64,000 nucleotides of DNA from Oleispirillum sp963678075. Lineage in GTDB: Bacteria; Pseudomonadota; Alphaproteobacteria; Rhodospirillales; Rhodospirillaceae. Made by a program: the position numbers and the translations under genes. Below are positions 17,805 to 27,834 of the stretch, piece after piece (within the stretch, counting starts at the first letter, position 1; each line of letters starts with the position of its first letter). Location of the stretch: positions 372,001-436,000 of the forward strand of contig CAXXPK010000003.1 of assembly GCA_963678075.2 (NCBI GenBank). The letters are read 5' to 3'. The notes under the pieces are model-generated. The model was not told where the DNA came from. It saw only the letters and a list, made by a program, of their open reading frames with translations, and ran no database searches.

Positions 17805-18266
17805 TTACCTTGAATGGTGGCGGGAGAACAAGGCGTCGAACATCAGCAGCGCGGTACCGATGGAAGTCGCGGAGTCGGCGACGTTGAAGGCGGGAAAATG
17901 CGTGCTTCCCCAATGAACGTCCAGAAAATCGATTACCGCGCCGAAGCGCAGGCGGTCGATCACGTTGCCCATGGCGCCGCCGCCGATCAGGCCGAAGGCA
18001 AGGCGGGACAGGCGTCCGTTTTCGTTGCGCATCCAGAACGCCAGGGCGACGCAGACCACGACCGAAAGGGCGCTGAGAAGATAGGGCGCATATTCGGCGT
18101 GCGAGGTAAACAGCGAAAAGCTGACGCCGCGATTCATCGCCAGCACCAGATTGAACACCGGCAGTACCTCGATGACGCGCGGGATCTGCATCAGGTCGAG
18201 GACGGCGGCCTTGCTGATCTGATCCAGCAGGATCGCGGCGAGGGCGATGATGAGTCCGCGGCGCAT
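17805..18266 (-). CDS. lspA: Lipoprotein signal peptidase (signal peptidase II)
   Basis: Aspartic peptidase that removes signal peptides from prolipoproteins in the inner membrane. 153 aa with four predicted helices. The two catalytic aspartates are in GGAMGNVIDRLRFGAV and FPAFNVADSATSIG. The N-terminus RRGLIIALAAILLDQISK contains the usual conserved DQ.SK. The start at 18266 is two bases below the ileS stop, so the genes form one operon. Confidence 0.95.
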   Translation of the reverse strand: MRRGLIIALAAILLDQISKAAVLDLMQIPRVIEVLPVFNLVLAMNRGVSFSLFTSHAEYAPYLLSALSVVVCVALAFWMRNENGRLSRLAFGLIGGGAMGNVIDRLRFGAVIDFLDVHWGSTHFPAFNVADSATSIGTALLMFDALFSRHHSR

Positions 18267-18268
18267 GG

Positions 18269-21094
18269 TTATTCGGCGGCCTCCCACCGGTCGATGGCGT
18301 CGGCGCAACGGCCGCAGACTCCGGCGTGTTCGTGGGTATCGACGTCGGGCAGGACCTTCCAGCAGCGCGAGCACTTCGCCCCTTCGGCCGGGGCCGGAAC
18401 CACCGCGACTCCCGATACGTCTTCAAGCATGAAGGCCCCTTCGGGAGCCACTGCGGTGGAGAGCGTGATGTCCGAGGTGATGCAGATGTCGGTCATCGGC
18501 ACGCCTTCGCACAGGGCAGCGAGGTCGGGGGGCAGATACACCGTCGGCGCCGCTTGCAGGCTGGAGCCGATTCGCTTGGCGGCGCGTTCCTTTTCCAGGG
18601 CGCCGGTGACGACGCGACGGACGGAGCGAATCTTTTCCCACCGCGCGGCCAGATCCTCGTCCTTCCAGGTGTCGGGGATGTCCGGGAACGCCTGTTCGTG
18701 GATGCTGTCGGTGCGGTCGGGGAAGCGGCACATCCAGGCTTCCTCGGCGGTGAAGCAGACGAACGGCGCCAGCCATGCGACCAGGGTGTTGAAGACGATG
18801 TCCAGGACGGTGCGGCAGGCGCGGCGGCGCGGATAGTCCAACGCGTCGCAATACAGCGAATCCTTGCGGATATCGAAGTAGAACGCCGACAGGTCGATGG
18901 CGCAGAAGTTATGGATTTCCTGGAACAGTTCGTGGAAGGCGAAGGTTTCGGTGCAGCAGAGCCGCACGTGGTCGTTCAAGTCGCTCAACCGATGCAGGAC
19001 CCAGCGTTCCAGTTCCGGCATTTCGGCAGCGGGCAGGCGCTCGGTTTCCGAGAAGCCGTTCATGTTGCCCAACAGGTAACGCAGGGTGTTGCGCAGGCGG
19101 CGATAGACGTCGGTGGTGCGCGACAGGATCTCCTTGCCGATGCGCAAGTCCTCAGTGTAGTCGGACCCGACCACCCACAGGCGCAGGATGTCGGCGCCCA
19201 TCTGGTTGGTGACGTCCTGCGGCGCGACCACGTTGCCCAAGGACTTGGACATCTTGCGCCCCTGTTCGTCGAGGACGAAGCCGTGGGTCAGGACCGTGTC
19301 ATAGGGCGCCCGCCCGCGGGTGCCGCAGCTTTCCAACAGCGAACTTTGGAACCAGCCGCGATGTTGGTCCGAGCCTTCCAGGTAGAGGGCGGCGGGCCAG
19401 GCGAGGTCGTTGCGGTCCTCCAGCACGAAGGCGTGGGTGCAGCCCGAATCGAACCACACGTCCAGAATGTCCATCACCTTGTCGTAGTTCGCCGCGTCGT
19501 ATTCCGGGGCGAGGAAGCGTTCGGACGGGGCGGTGAACCAGACGTCGGCGCCCTCTTCGCGCACCGCATCGACGACGCGTTGCATCACCGTGGCGTCGCG
19601 CAAGGGCTCGCCGGTGGCCTTGTCGATGAACACCGCGATCGGCACCCCCCAGGCGCGCTGGCGCGAAACGCACCAGTCGGGACGGCCCTCGACCATGGAG
19701 CGGATGCGGTTGCGGTCCTGGGTCGGGACCCAGCGGGTGTCGTTGATCGCCTCGAGCGCCTTGTTCCGCAGATTGTTGGTGTCCATCGAAATGAACCATT
19801 GCGGCGTGTTGCGGAAGATCAGGGGGGCCTTCGATCGCCAGGAATGCGGATAGCTGTGGACCAGCTTGCCCGAGGCCAGCAGCGCGTTGGCCTGGGTCAT
19901 CGCCTTCAGGATGTCGGGCGCGACCTTGAAGACGTGCTTGCCCGCGAACAGCGGTACGTGCGGGTAATAGGTGCCGTCGTCGCCCACCGTGTCCGGCACC
20001 GCGATGCCGTTGGCGACGCCTAGGCGCCAGTCGTCCTCGCCGTGGCCGGGGGCGATATGGACGAAGCCGGTGCCGACATCGGTGGTGACGAAGTCACCCG
20101 CCAACAGCGGCACGTCGAAATCATAGCCCTGGCCGTGCCACGGATGGCGGCAGATGGTCCCGGCAAGGTCGGCGCCCGATACTTCGGCGACGATTTCATG
20201 GTCGGTGATCTTGGCTTCTGCCGTCACCACCTCGACCAGGTCCCGCAGCACGACGATGCGCTCGCCCGGACGGGCCAGGCTCATGCCGTCCACCGCCTGG
20301 ACCTCGACGATGCAATAGGTAAATGCCGCGCCATAGCCGATCGCGCGGTTGCCGGGCATGGTCCAGGGGGTGGTGGTCCAGATCACCACCGACGCGCCCT
20401 CAAGGGCGGCGATCTTGGTCGCGGCCACCGGGAAGCGCACCCAGATGGTGGTCGAGGTATGGTCGTGGTATTCGACCTCGGCCTCGGCCAGGGCGGTCTT
20501 TTCGACCACCGACCACATCACCGGCTTGGCGCCCTTGTAAAGGCCGCCGTTCAGCAGGAAACGGCCCAGTTCGGCGACGATCCGCGCCTCGGCAGGGAAG
20601 CTCATCGTGGTGTAGGGATTGGCCCAGTCGCCGCCGATGCCCAGGCGCCGGAACTCGGTCTTCTGCACGTCGATCCAGTGGGCGGCGAACCGGCGGCATT
20701 CCTCGCGGAATTCGACCACCGGCACCGCGTCCTTGTCCTTGCCCACGGCGCGATACTTTTCCTCGATCTTCCACTCGATTGGCAGGCCGTGGCAGTCCCA
20801 TCCCGGCACATAGCGGGCATCCTTGCCCATCATCTGCTGGCTCTTGACGATCACGTCCTTCAGAATCTTGTTGAGCGCGTGCCCGATGTGGAGGTTGCCG
20901 TTGGCATAGGGCGGGCCGTCGTGAAGGATGAACGGCTCGCGATCCGCTCCCGCCTTGCGCAGGCGCCCTTCCAGGTCGTTTTCCCGCCAGTGGGCCAGAA
21001 GCTTGGGTTCCAGTGTCGGCAGCCCGGCCTTCATCCCGAAGGACGTGGTGGGCAGGAACACGGTCGATTTCGTCTCCACGCTCATTTCGCTCAT
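18269..21094 (-). CDS. ileS: Isoleucyl-tRNA synthetase
   Basis: Class I aminoacyl-tRNA synthetase charging tRNA-Ile. 941 aa, normal for bacterial IleS. The HIGH motif is in YANGNLHIGHALNKILKD (residues 69-72) and KMSKS in DEQGRKMSKSLGNVV. The editing domain (VVIWTTTPWTMPGNRAIGYG) and a C-terminal zinc site with two Cys pairs (CSRCWK, CGRCADA) are present. Its ATG overlaps the ribF stop (ATGA at 21091-21094). Confidence 0.97.
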   Translation of the reverse strand: MSEMSVETKSTVFLPTTSFGMKAGLPTLEPKLLAHWRENDLEGRLRKAGADREPFILHDGPPYANGNLHIGHALNKILKDVIVKSQQMMGKDARYVPGWDCHGLPIEWKIEEKYRAVGKDKDAVPVVEFREECRRFAAHWIDVQKTEFRRLGIGGDWANPYTTMSFPAEARIVAELGRFLLNGGLYKGAKPVMWSVVEKTALAEAEVEYHDHTSTTIWVRFPVAATKIAALEGASVVIWTTTPWTMPGNRAIGYGAAFTYCIVEVQAVDGMSLARPGERIVVLRDLVEVVTAEAKITDHEIVAEVSGADLAGTICRHPWHGQGYDFDVPLLAGDFVTTDVGTGFVHIAPGHGEDDWRLGVANGIAVPDTVGDDGTYYPHVPLFAGKHVFKVAPDILKAMTQANALLASGKLVHSYPHSWRSKAPLIFRNTPQWFISMDTNNLRNKALEAINDTRWVPTQDRNRIRSMVEGRPDWCVSRQRAWGVPIAVFIDKATGEPLRDATVMQRVVDAVREEGADVWFTAPSERFLAPEYDAANYDKVMDILDVWFDSGCTHAFVLEDRNDLAWPAALYLEGSDQHRGWFQSSLLESCGTRGRAPYDTVLTHGFVLDEQGRKMSKSLGNVVAPQDVTNQMGADILRLWVVGSDYTEDLRIGKEILSRTTDVYRRLRNTLRYLLGNMNGFSETERLPAAEMPELERWVLHRLSDLNDHVRLCCTETFAFHELFQEIHNFCAIDLSAFYFDIRKDSLYCDALDYPRRRACRTVLDIVFNTLVAWLAPFVCFTAEEAWMCRFPDRTDSIHEQAFPDIPDTWKDEDLAARWEKIRSVRRVVTGALEKERAAKRIGSSLQAAPTVYLPPDLAALCEGVPMTDICITSDITLSTAVAPEGAFMLEDVSGVAVVPAPAEGAKCSRCWKVLPDVDTHEHAGVCGRCADAIDRWEAAE

Positions 21095-22044
21095 ACGCTC
21101 GTTCCTAGGGTCGATTCGGTCGGATACCGGCGGGCGGCGGCGGCGTCGATTTCGATTTGCCGTTGCAGGGACGCGATACCGTCGAATTTGCGCTCGTCGC
21201 GCAGGGAGTGCGTAAACGCCACGCGAAGGTGGCGATCATAAAGACTTTCGGCGAGGTCGAACAGATGCACTTCCAGCACCGTGCCCTGGCCGTCGAAGGT
21301 GGGGCGGCGACCATAGTTGGCGACGCCGGAAAGTTCGCGGTCGTCGCCTTCGATCCGCGCCGTGACCGCATAGACCCCGGCGCGCGGGCGCAGGGTGTCG
21401 GTCAGATGGATGTTGGCGGTGGGGAAGCCGATGGCGCGTCCCCGTGCCTCGCCGTGCTCGACGCGCCCTTCGATCGCCCAGTCGCGCCCCAGAATCGCCC
21501 GCACGTCCTCGCAGCGGCCTTCGCGGATGGCGTCGCGGGCGGCGGTGGACGACAGGATCACCCCGGTGCGACCGGTCACCGCGGCCAGTTCGGTGACGCC
21601 GAATCCGCGCGCCGCGCCGGCCCGTTTCAGGGATTCCGGGGTCCCGGTACGGCCCTTGCCGAAGGCATAGTCGTGGCCGATCACGATGTGGCGGACGTCA
21701 AGCCCGCTAACCAGGGTGCCAGCGACGAAGTCGTCGGCGGTGGTCTGCGCGTAGGCGAGGTCGAAGGCTTGCACGAACAGGAAGTCCGCGCCCATTTCCT
21801 CGATCAGTTGCGCCTTGATGCGAAGGGGGGTCAGGCGGAACGGCGCCGGTTCGGGCTGGAAGACCGAACGTGGGTGCGGTTCGAAGGTCAGCACGCCGAA
21901 GGGTCTGGCCTCGGCGCGCGCCAGGGCCAGGCCGGTCGCGATCACGGCCCGGTGGCCGTGGTGCACGCCGTCGAAATTGCCGATGGCGACCACCCCGTGG
22001 CGGATCTCCGCCGGGATGTCGTCAGAATGCCGCAGGATCAACAT
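21091..22044 (-). CDS. ribF: Bifunctional riboflavin kinase / FAD synthetase
   Basis: Makes FMN from riboflavin and FAD from FMN. 317 aa: N-terminal adenylyltransferase domain with GNFDGVHHGHR and SSTAARDAIREGR, then the C-terminal riboflavin-kinase domain with RAIGFPTANIHL and SGVANYGRRPTFDG. The ATG at 22044 (MLILRHSDDIP) gives the standard N-terminus; the frame stays open upstream but only through low-complexity sequence including the C/G tract. First gene of the ribF-ileS-lspA operon. Confidence 0.94.
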   Translation of the reverse strand: MLILRHSDDIPAEIRHGVVAIGNFDGVHHGHRAVIATGLALARAEARPFGVLTFEPHPRSVFQPEPAPFRLTPLRIKAQLIEEMGADFLFVQAFDLAYAQTTADDFVAGTLVSGLDVRHIVIGHDYAFGKGRTGTPESLKRAGAARGFGVTELAAVTGRTGVILSSTAARDAIREGRCEDVRAILGRDWAIEGRVEHGEARGRAIGFPTANIHLTDTLRPRAGVYAVTARIEGDDRELSGVANYGRRPTFDGQGTVLEVHLFDLAESLYDRHLRVAFTHSLRDERKFDGIASLQRQIEIDAAAARRYPTESTLGTSV

Positions 22045-23017
<973 letters not shown>

Positions 23018-24571
23018 ATGGCGATAGCAAAAGAACTCCTCGAAGAACTTGAGAAGCGCCGCTCCGCAGCGCTTGCTGGCGGCGGGCCCGCAAAGGCCGA
23101 AGCGCGCCACCAAAAGGGTCAGTTGACCGCCCGTGAGCGGTTGGACCTGCTGTTCATGCCGGAAACCTTCCAGGAATTCGGTCTGCTGGTGCGTCACAAC
23201 ACCCGCGGCTTCGGCATGGATGACAAGGATATCCCCTGCGACGGTGTCATCACCGGTGTGGGCTACTGCGGCGGCAAGCCGGTTGCGGCTTACTCGCAGG
23301 ACTTCACTGCCTCCGGTGGCTCGCTGGGTTCTCGCCACGCGCGCAAGATCTCCAACCTGCAGGATTTCTCCGTTAAGTCCGGCATGCCGATCATCGGCAT
23401 CAACGATTCCGGTGGGGCGCGCATCCAGGAAGCGACCGATTCCCTGAACGGCTATGGCGATGTGTTCTATCGCAACGTTCTGGCTTCGGGCGTGGTTCCG
23501 CAGATCGCGATCATTGCCGGTCCGTGCGCGGGCGGTGCGGCGTATTCGCCGGCCCTCATGGACTTCCTGATCATGACCCGCAACACCGCGAACATGTTCA
23601 TTTGCGGTCCGGACGTGATTAAGGCGGTGACCGGTCAGGTCTGTACGATGGCGGAAATCGGTTCGGCCCAGGCGAATGCCTCGGTGTCGGGCAACGTTCA
23701 CTTCATCGCCGAGGACGATCGCGACGCGATCGCCATCACCCACAAGATCCTGTCGTTCCTGCCTTCCAACAACATGGAAGAGCCACCGCATCATCTGACG
23801 AACGAACTGGTCCTGGCCGATGATCCGGAAATGAACAACCTGATCCCGGAAACCAACAAGGCGCCTTTGGACGTCCGTCCGGTTATCGCTCGTCTGGTCG
23901 ATGGCGGTGACTTCCTGGAAGTCCACAAGGAATTCGCCAAGAACATGGTCGTTGGTTGGGCTCGTGTCGGCGGCGTCGTCGTCGGCATCATCGCCAACCA
24001 GCCGGCGTTCAAGGCGGGTTGCATCGATATCGACGCCTCGGACAAGGGCTCGCGCTTCATTCGCTTCTGCAACGCGTTCAACATCCCGTTGCTGAACCTC
24101 GTCGACACCCCCGGATATCTGCCGGGCGTCGCGCAGGAACGTGGCGGCATCATCCGTCACGGCGCGAAGCTGCTGTTCGCCTACTCCTCGGCGACGGTTC
24201 CGAAGGTTACCCTGGTGATGCGCAAGGCCTACGGCGGCGCGTATCTGGCGATGTGCCCGGGTTCGCTCGGCGCCGACGTCGTCTTTGCCTGGCCGACCGC
24301 GGAAATCGCGGTGATGGGCGCCGATGGTGCGGCGAACATTCTCTATGGCAAGGAGATCAAGGAAGCCAAGGATCCGGCGAAGGCTCGCGCTGCGAAGGTG
24401 GCCGAGTATTCCAAGGAATTCCAGAATCCCTACCAGGCCGCAGGTCGCGTGCAGATCACCGATGTGATCAACCCGGCACGTTCTCGCGCGGCGCTTGCTT
24501 TGGCTCTCCGGACCCTGCTGTCCAAGCGGGAAACCCGGCCGCCGAAGAAGCACGGAAACATTCCGTTGTAA
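23018..24571 (+). CDS. mmdA: Carboxyltransferase (alpha) subunit of a biotin-dependent Na+-pumping acyl-CoA decarboxylase, MmdA-like
   Basis: 517-aa carboxyltransferase of the PccB/MmdA family. It moves the carboxyl group of an acyl-CoA (methylmalonyl-CoA in the best-known relatives) to biotin on the gamma subunit. Visible motifs: HQKGQLTARERLDLLF, the crotonase-like oxyanion loops GGSLGSRHARKI and INDSGGARIQEATDSLNG, and RKAYGGAYLAMCPGSLGAD in the C-terminal half. Downstream genes for an anchor, biotin carrier and OadB-type membrane subunit show this is a decarboxylase complex rather than an ATP-dependent carboxylase. There is no strong ribosome site before the ATG. Substrate assignment is inference. 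Confidence 0.82.
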   Translation: MAIAKELLEELEKRRSAALAGGGPAKAEARHQKGQLTARERLDLLFMPETFQEFGLLVRHNTRGFGMDDKDIPCDGVITGVGYCGGKPVAAYSQDFTASGGSLGSRHARKISNLQDFSVKSGMPIIGINDSGGARIQEATDSLNGYGDVFYRNVLASGVVPQIAIIAGPCAGGAAYSPALMDFLIMTRNTANMFICGPDVIKAVTGQVCTMAEIGSAQANASVSGNVHFIAEDDRDAIAITHKILSFLPSNNMEEPPHHLTNELVLADDPEMNNLIPETNKAPLDVRPVIARLVDGGDFLEVHKEFAKNMVVGWARVGGVVVGIIANQPAFKAGCIDIDASDKGSRFIRFCNAFNIPLLNLVDTPGYLPGVAQERGGIIRHGAKLLFAYSSATVPKVTLVMRKAYGGAYLAMCPGSLGADVVFAWPTAEIAVMGADGAANILYGKEIKEAKDPAKARAAKVAEYSKEFQNPYQAAGRVQITDVINPARSRAALALALRTLLSKRETRPPKKHGNIPL

Positions 24572-24658
24572 GAACGGGTCGAAGGGTTTCTCAGGCGGCT
24601 GGATGCGGATCCGGCCGCCTGAGGCGAACCCGAAACCTACTTGGAGACAGAAAGCAAA

Positions 24659-25081
24659 ATGGACTACGTACAACTTGCCGACGCGGCTTCGTCCGTCATG
24701 GACGTTGTACAAGTCGCAGCCGCTGGGGCGGATGCCCCCCCCCCGCGTGGCTGGGCGGTATTATGGGAATGATCGTGGTGATGGTTGCGCTGACCGGCCT
24801 GTGGTGGGCCAGCGAACTGACCGCGCTTTATTTTGCGAAGAAACCGCCAAAAAAAACTGAGGCCGTCTCGAAAGCACCGGTTGTGGCTGCGGCTGCCGCT
24901 CCGTCTGCGTCGGTGACGGCGTCTGGTGTTCCGCTCGCTGCGATTCTTGCGGCGGTGGCCCAGATGATTCAACAGCCGTTGAGGAGCGTGGTTGTCACCG
25001 CTCCTGCAGTGCCTGGTACGTCCTGGGTCAACCAGGGGCGTGAGACGATTTTACATCGCATACGATGAAGTCGCCGCGTGA
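24659..25081 (+). pseudogene. Delta (OadG-like anchor) subunit, copy 1, with two homopolymer slips
   Basis: Starts MDYVQLADAASSVMDVVQVA after GGAGACAG. The frame breaks in the C10 run at 24735-24744; eight C would give ADAPPAWLGG, as in the two paralogues (EKTPAWLGG). It continues as a single membrane helix (IMGMIVVMVALTGLWWASEL), a KTEAVSKAP linker and an Ala/Pro-rich region. A second slip, an extra T in TTTT near 25049-25052, replaces the expected ETIYIAYDEVAA (ending at 25081) by an early stop at 25068. Delta subunits anchor the carboxyltransferase to the membrane beta subunit. Two independent homopolymer slips make sequencing error the simplest explanation. Confidence 0.7.
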
Positions 25082-25122
25082 TGTTTCCGGGCTTAGCGCC
25101 GTTAAGAAGGGATAATGGGAAA

Positions 25123-25515
25123 ATGACCAAGCTTAAGATCACCGTTGAAGGCAAGACCTACGACGTCGACGTGGAAGTCGTTGGCGCCGCCGCTGCCGCC
25201 GCCGCTCCGGCCCCGGTCGTTGCTGCTCCGGTTGCCGCTCTGGCTCCGGCCGCCGCTCCGGCTCCGAAGGCCGCTCCGGCCGCCGCCGCCGCTCCGGCTG
25301 GTGGTACCGTCGTGACCTGCCCGCTGGCCGGTTCCGTGACCAAGATCATCACCACGGTGGGCGCTTCCGTGAAGGAAGGCGACGAGCTGATGCAGCTTGA
25401 GGCGATGAAGATGCAGACCCCGATTACCGCTCCATGCAGCGGTGTCGTGAAGTCGATCGATGTCGCGCAGGGCCAGACCGTCAACGAAAACCAGGTTCTT
25501 TGCACCCTGGGCTGA
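25123..25515 (+). CDS. mmdC: Biotin carrier (gamma) subunit of the decarboxylase
   Basis: 130-aa biotinyl protein. An N-terminal MTKLKITVEGKTYDVDVEVV segment is joined by an Ala/Pro-rich flexible linker (residues 21-60) to a biotinyl domain. Lys96 in LEAMKMQTP is the biotinylation site. The carrier swings carboxybiotin from the alpha to the beta subunit. A typical member of the oxaloacetate / methylmalonyl-CoA decarboxylase family. Confidence 0.88.
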   Translation: MTKLKITVEGKTYDVDVEVVGAAAAAAAPAPVVAAPVAALAPAAAPAPKAAPAAAAAPAGGTVVTCPLAGSVTKIITTVGASVKEGDELMQLEAMKMQTPITAPCSGVVKSIDVAQGQTVNENQVLCTLG

Positions 25516-25564
25516 TACGGGGCCAAGCCAAAACGGCGTAACCAAAAGATAAGGTCTTTCCACG

Positions 25565-26722
25565 ATGGATAGTACACTTCAACTGATTCGCGATCTGACC
25601 GGGTTCTATAGCGTGGACCTGGGCATGGTTGCGATGTGGGCGGTGTGTGCGGTCATGTTCTACCTTGCCGTCGTCAAGGAGTTCGAACCGCTGCTGCTGG
25701 TCCCGATTGCGTTTGGCGCCTTTCTTGCCAATCTTCCCTGCGAAAACATGTGGAACGCTCCGGCGATGAACGCCCAGGGCCACATGGAAGCGGGTGGCCT
25801 GTATTACTACATCATGCAGGGCATTCATCTTGAACTGTTCCCGCCGATCATCTTCCTGGGCGTCGGTGCGTTGACCGACTTCGGGCCGCTGATAGCGAAC
25901 CCGCGTACCCTGCTGTTGGGCGGCGCGGCTCAGTTCGGCGTGGCCGCGACCTATTTCACCGCGTATTACGCGATGGGCTTCACCGAAGGTGAGTCGGCCA
26001 CCATCGGCATCATCGGCGGCGCCGATGGTCCGACCACCATTCTGCTGGCCGGCAAGTTAGCCCCGCACCTTCTGGGCGCGGTGGCGGTGGCTGCGTATTC
26101 CTACATGGCGCTGGTGCCGATGATCCAGCCGCCGATCATGAATGCGCTGACCACCCATGCCGAAAAGCGCATCCGCATGAAGTCCCTGCGTCCGGTTAGC
26201 CGCGCCGAAAAGCTGATTTTCGCCGCAATGAGCTGCGCTCTGACCATCCTGCTGGTGCCGCCGGCGGCACCGCTGCTGGGCATGCTGTTCCTCGGCAACT
26301 TCATCCGCGAGAGCAAGGTCTGCGAACGTCTGGATAAGTCGGCGCAGAACGAAATCATCAACATGACCACCATCTTTCTTGGTACTTCGGTGGGCGCGAC
26401 GATGACTGCGCAGAACTTCCTGCGCTTCGACACCCTGAAGATCCTGGTGATGGGCATCGTCGCCTTCGGCGTCGCCACCGCTGCCGGTGTTCTGATGGCG
26501 AAGCTGATGAACGCCACCATCAACCGTTCCAACCCGATCAACCCGCTGATCGGTTCCGCCGGCGTGTCTGCGGTGCCGATGGCCGCCCGCGTTTCGCAGG
26601 TGGTCGGTGCGTCGCATGACCGCCAGAACTTCCTGCTGATGCATGCGATGGGCCCGAACGTGGCGGGCGTGATTGGCACGGCGGTGATCGCCGGCTACTT
26701 CATCGCGACCTTGAAGCAGTAA
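25565..26722 (+). CDS. mmdB: Sodium-translocating membrane (beta) subunit of the decarboxylase
   Basis: 385-aa integral membrane protein of the OadB/MmdB/GcdB family with about 9-11 hydrophobic segments. Decarboxylation of carboxybiotin in this subunit drives Na+ export. The signature GIIGGADGPTTILLAGKLAP contains the conserved Asp (residue 154) implicated in Na+ binding; MIQPPIMNALTTHAEKRIRM and NPLIGSAGVSAVPMAARVSQ are further family blocks. It follows the biotin carrier by 49 bases. Confidence 0.92.
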   Translation: MDSTLQLIRDLTGFYSVDLGMVAMWAVCAVMFYLAVVKEFEPLLLVPIAFGAFLANLPCENMWNAPAMNAQGHMEAGGLYYYIMQGIHLELFPPIIFLGVGALTDFGPLIANPRTLLLGGAAQFGVAATYFTAYYAMGFTEGESATIGIIGGADGPTTILLAGKLAPHLLGAVAVAAYSYMALVPMIQPPIMNALTTHAEKRIRMKSLRPVSRAEKLIFAAMSCALTILLVPPAAPLLGMLFLGNFIRESKVCERLDKSAQNEIINMTTIFLGTSVGATMTAQNFLRFDTLKILVMGIVAFGVATAAGVLMAKLMNATINRSNPINPLIGSAGVSAVPMAARVSQVVGASHDRQNFLLMHAMGPNVAGVIGTAVIAGYFIATLKQ

Positions 26723-26863
26723 TTGTTTCGTGGAAGCGGGGCATTCGCCCCGCTTCCACCCCATGTATCGGTAACGTATCTTGCGTAGAGTTCCGCCGTT
26801 GTTTTAGGGTTTTCGAACCCGGGGCAGCGGCGCCTGGACGCAAAACACGATGGAGTGCCCAGT

Positions 26864-27319
26864 ATGGCTCTGGAACTGGAAGCTATGACTGCAGTGTCGT
26901 CGATCGTTGACGTCGCGCAGGTGGCGGCTGCGGCCGCTGAAAAGACCCCGGCTTGGCTGGGCGGCCTTCTCGGCATGGCCGTGGTGATAACCGCGTTGAC
27001 CAGCATTTGGCTGGCGACCTCCCTGGTGGGCTCCTACTTCAATAAGAAGGCGTCCTCGCCGGGAAAAACTGAGGCCGCTCCGAAGGCTCCTGCCGCTGCT
27101 ACGCAGGCTTCGGCGGCGGCCTCGAACGAGATCCCCCTGGCTGCGATCATCGCGGCGGCGGTGCAGATGGTGCAGGCACCGATCCGCAACGTCGTGGTGA
27201 ACGCTCCGGGTTTGGCGGCCGTTACGTGGGCCGCTCAGGGACGTCAGGCGATTTACGCCTCCCATTCGGCGAAGTCACCGCAAGCGGTGACCTCTCTCGG
27301 CACCATTCGTAAGAAATAA
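26864..27319 (+). CDS. Delta (OadG-like anchor) subunit, copy 2
   Basis: 151 aa: MALELEAMTAVSSIVDVAQV, then EKTPAWLGGLLGMAVVITAL leading into one membrane helix, SSPGKTEAAPKAPAAA, an Ala-rich segment and VQMVQAPIRNVVVNAP. It is clearly paralogous to the frameshifted copy 1 and to copy 3. A GTG nine bases upstream (26855) is an alternative start. It closes the first transcription unit, followed by a strong terminator. Since copy 1 appears broken, this copy probably supplies the anchor. Confidence 0.75.
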   Translation: MALELEAMTAVSSIVDVAQVAAAAAEKTPAWLGGLLGMAVVITALTSIWLATSLVGSYFNKKASSPGKTEAAPKAPAAATQASAAASNEIPLAAIIAAAVQMVQAPIRNVVVNAPGLAAVTWAAQGRQAIYASHSAKSPQAVTSLGTIRKK

Positions 27320-27349
27320 ACGTCTATCATTCTGTCTCCAAATCCTACG

Positions 27350-27379
27350 AAGGGCGGCACCACAGGTGCCGCCCTTTTC
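27350..27379 (+). terminator. Rho-independent terminator after delta copy 2
   Basis: Perfect 11-bp stem AGGGCGGCACC / GGTGCCGCCCT with a 3-base loop (ACA), followed by TTT. It ends the mmdA-delta-mmdC-mmdB-delta unit. Confidence 0.85.
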
Positions 27380-27834
27380 GTTTGTGGAAAGGGGGAGATG
27401 ACGGAAAGGCGCGGATAACTGGGGCGAAAACATGTCAAATTCCTTCCAGTTTCAGCCCCCCCATGATATAAATACCCTGCGTTGAGAGTCGGAGGCGTGG
27501 GGCGTGTTTGTCTGCTGGGGCAGTGTCCGCCCAGCGCAGGGACGTCCGGTGTCTCTGATCCGGGCGTGGCGAGGAGCGGTCGGTTCCGCTGATGGCGGCC
27601 CGATGCATCGGGTGCTTCGCAATTCGGCCCGGATGGCGGCGATAAGACCGTCAGGATGTTCCCGCGCGTGGCTGTGTCGGAGGAGGTGATGCCTTCTGGA
27701 ACCGGCGCAATTGCGTCCACCGAAGACTTCTACGGTCATCCGCGGGGGGTCGCCGGGGGTGGTCGTGGCGCGTTGTCGTGCGGTCGAAGGTCGATCGCGC
27801 CGCGCCGTCAGGAAACCTCGATGGAGACGAGACA
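27380..27834. other. Spacer between the two decarboxylase units
   Basis: 455 bases between the terminator and delta copy 3. Frames on both strands are open only because of high GC; none has recognisable content. It should hold the promoter and leader of delta copy 3. Confidence 0.4.

Noticed and set aside
18326..21241. Long plus-strand frames opposite ileS
   Set aside because: Shadows of a highly conserved gene on the other strand.
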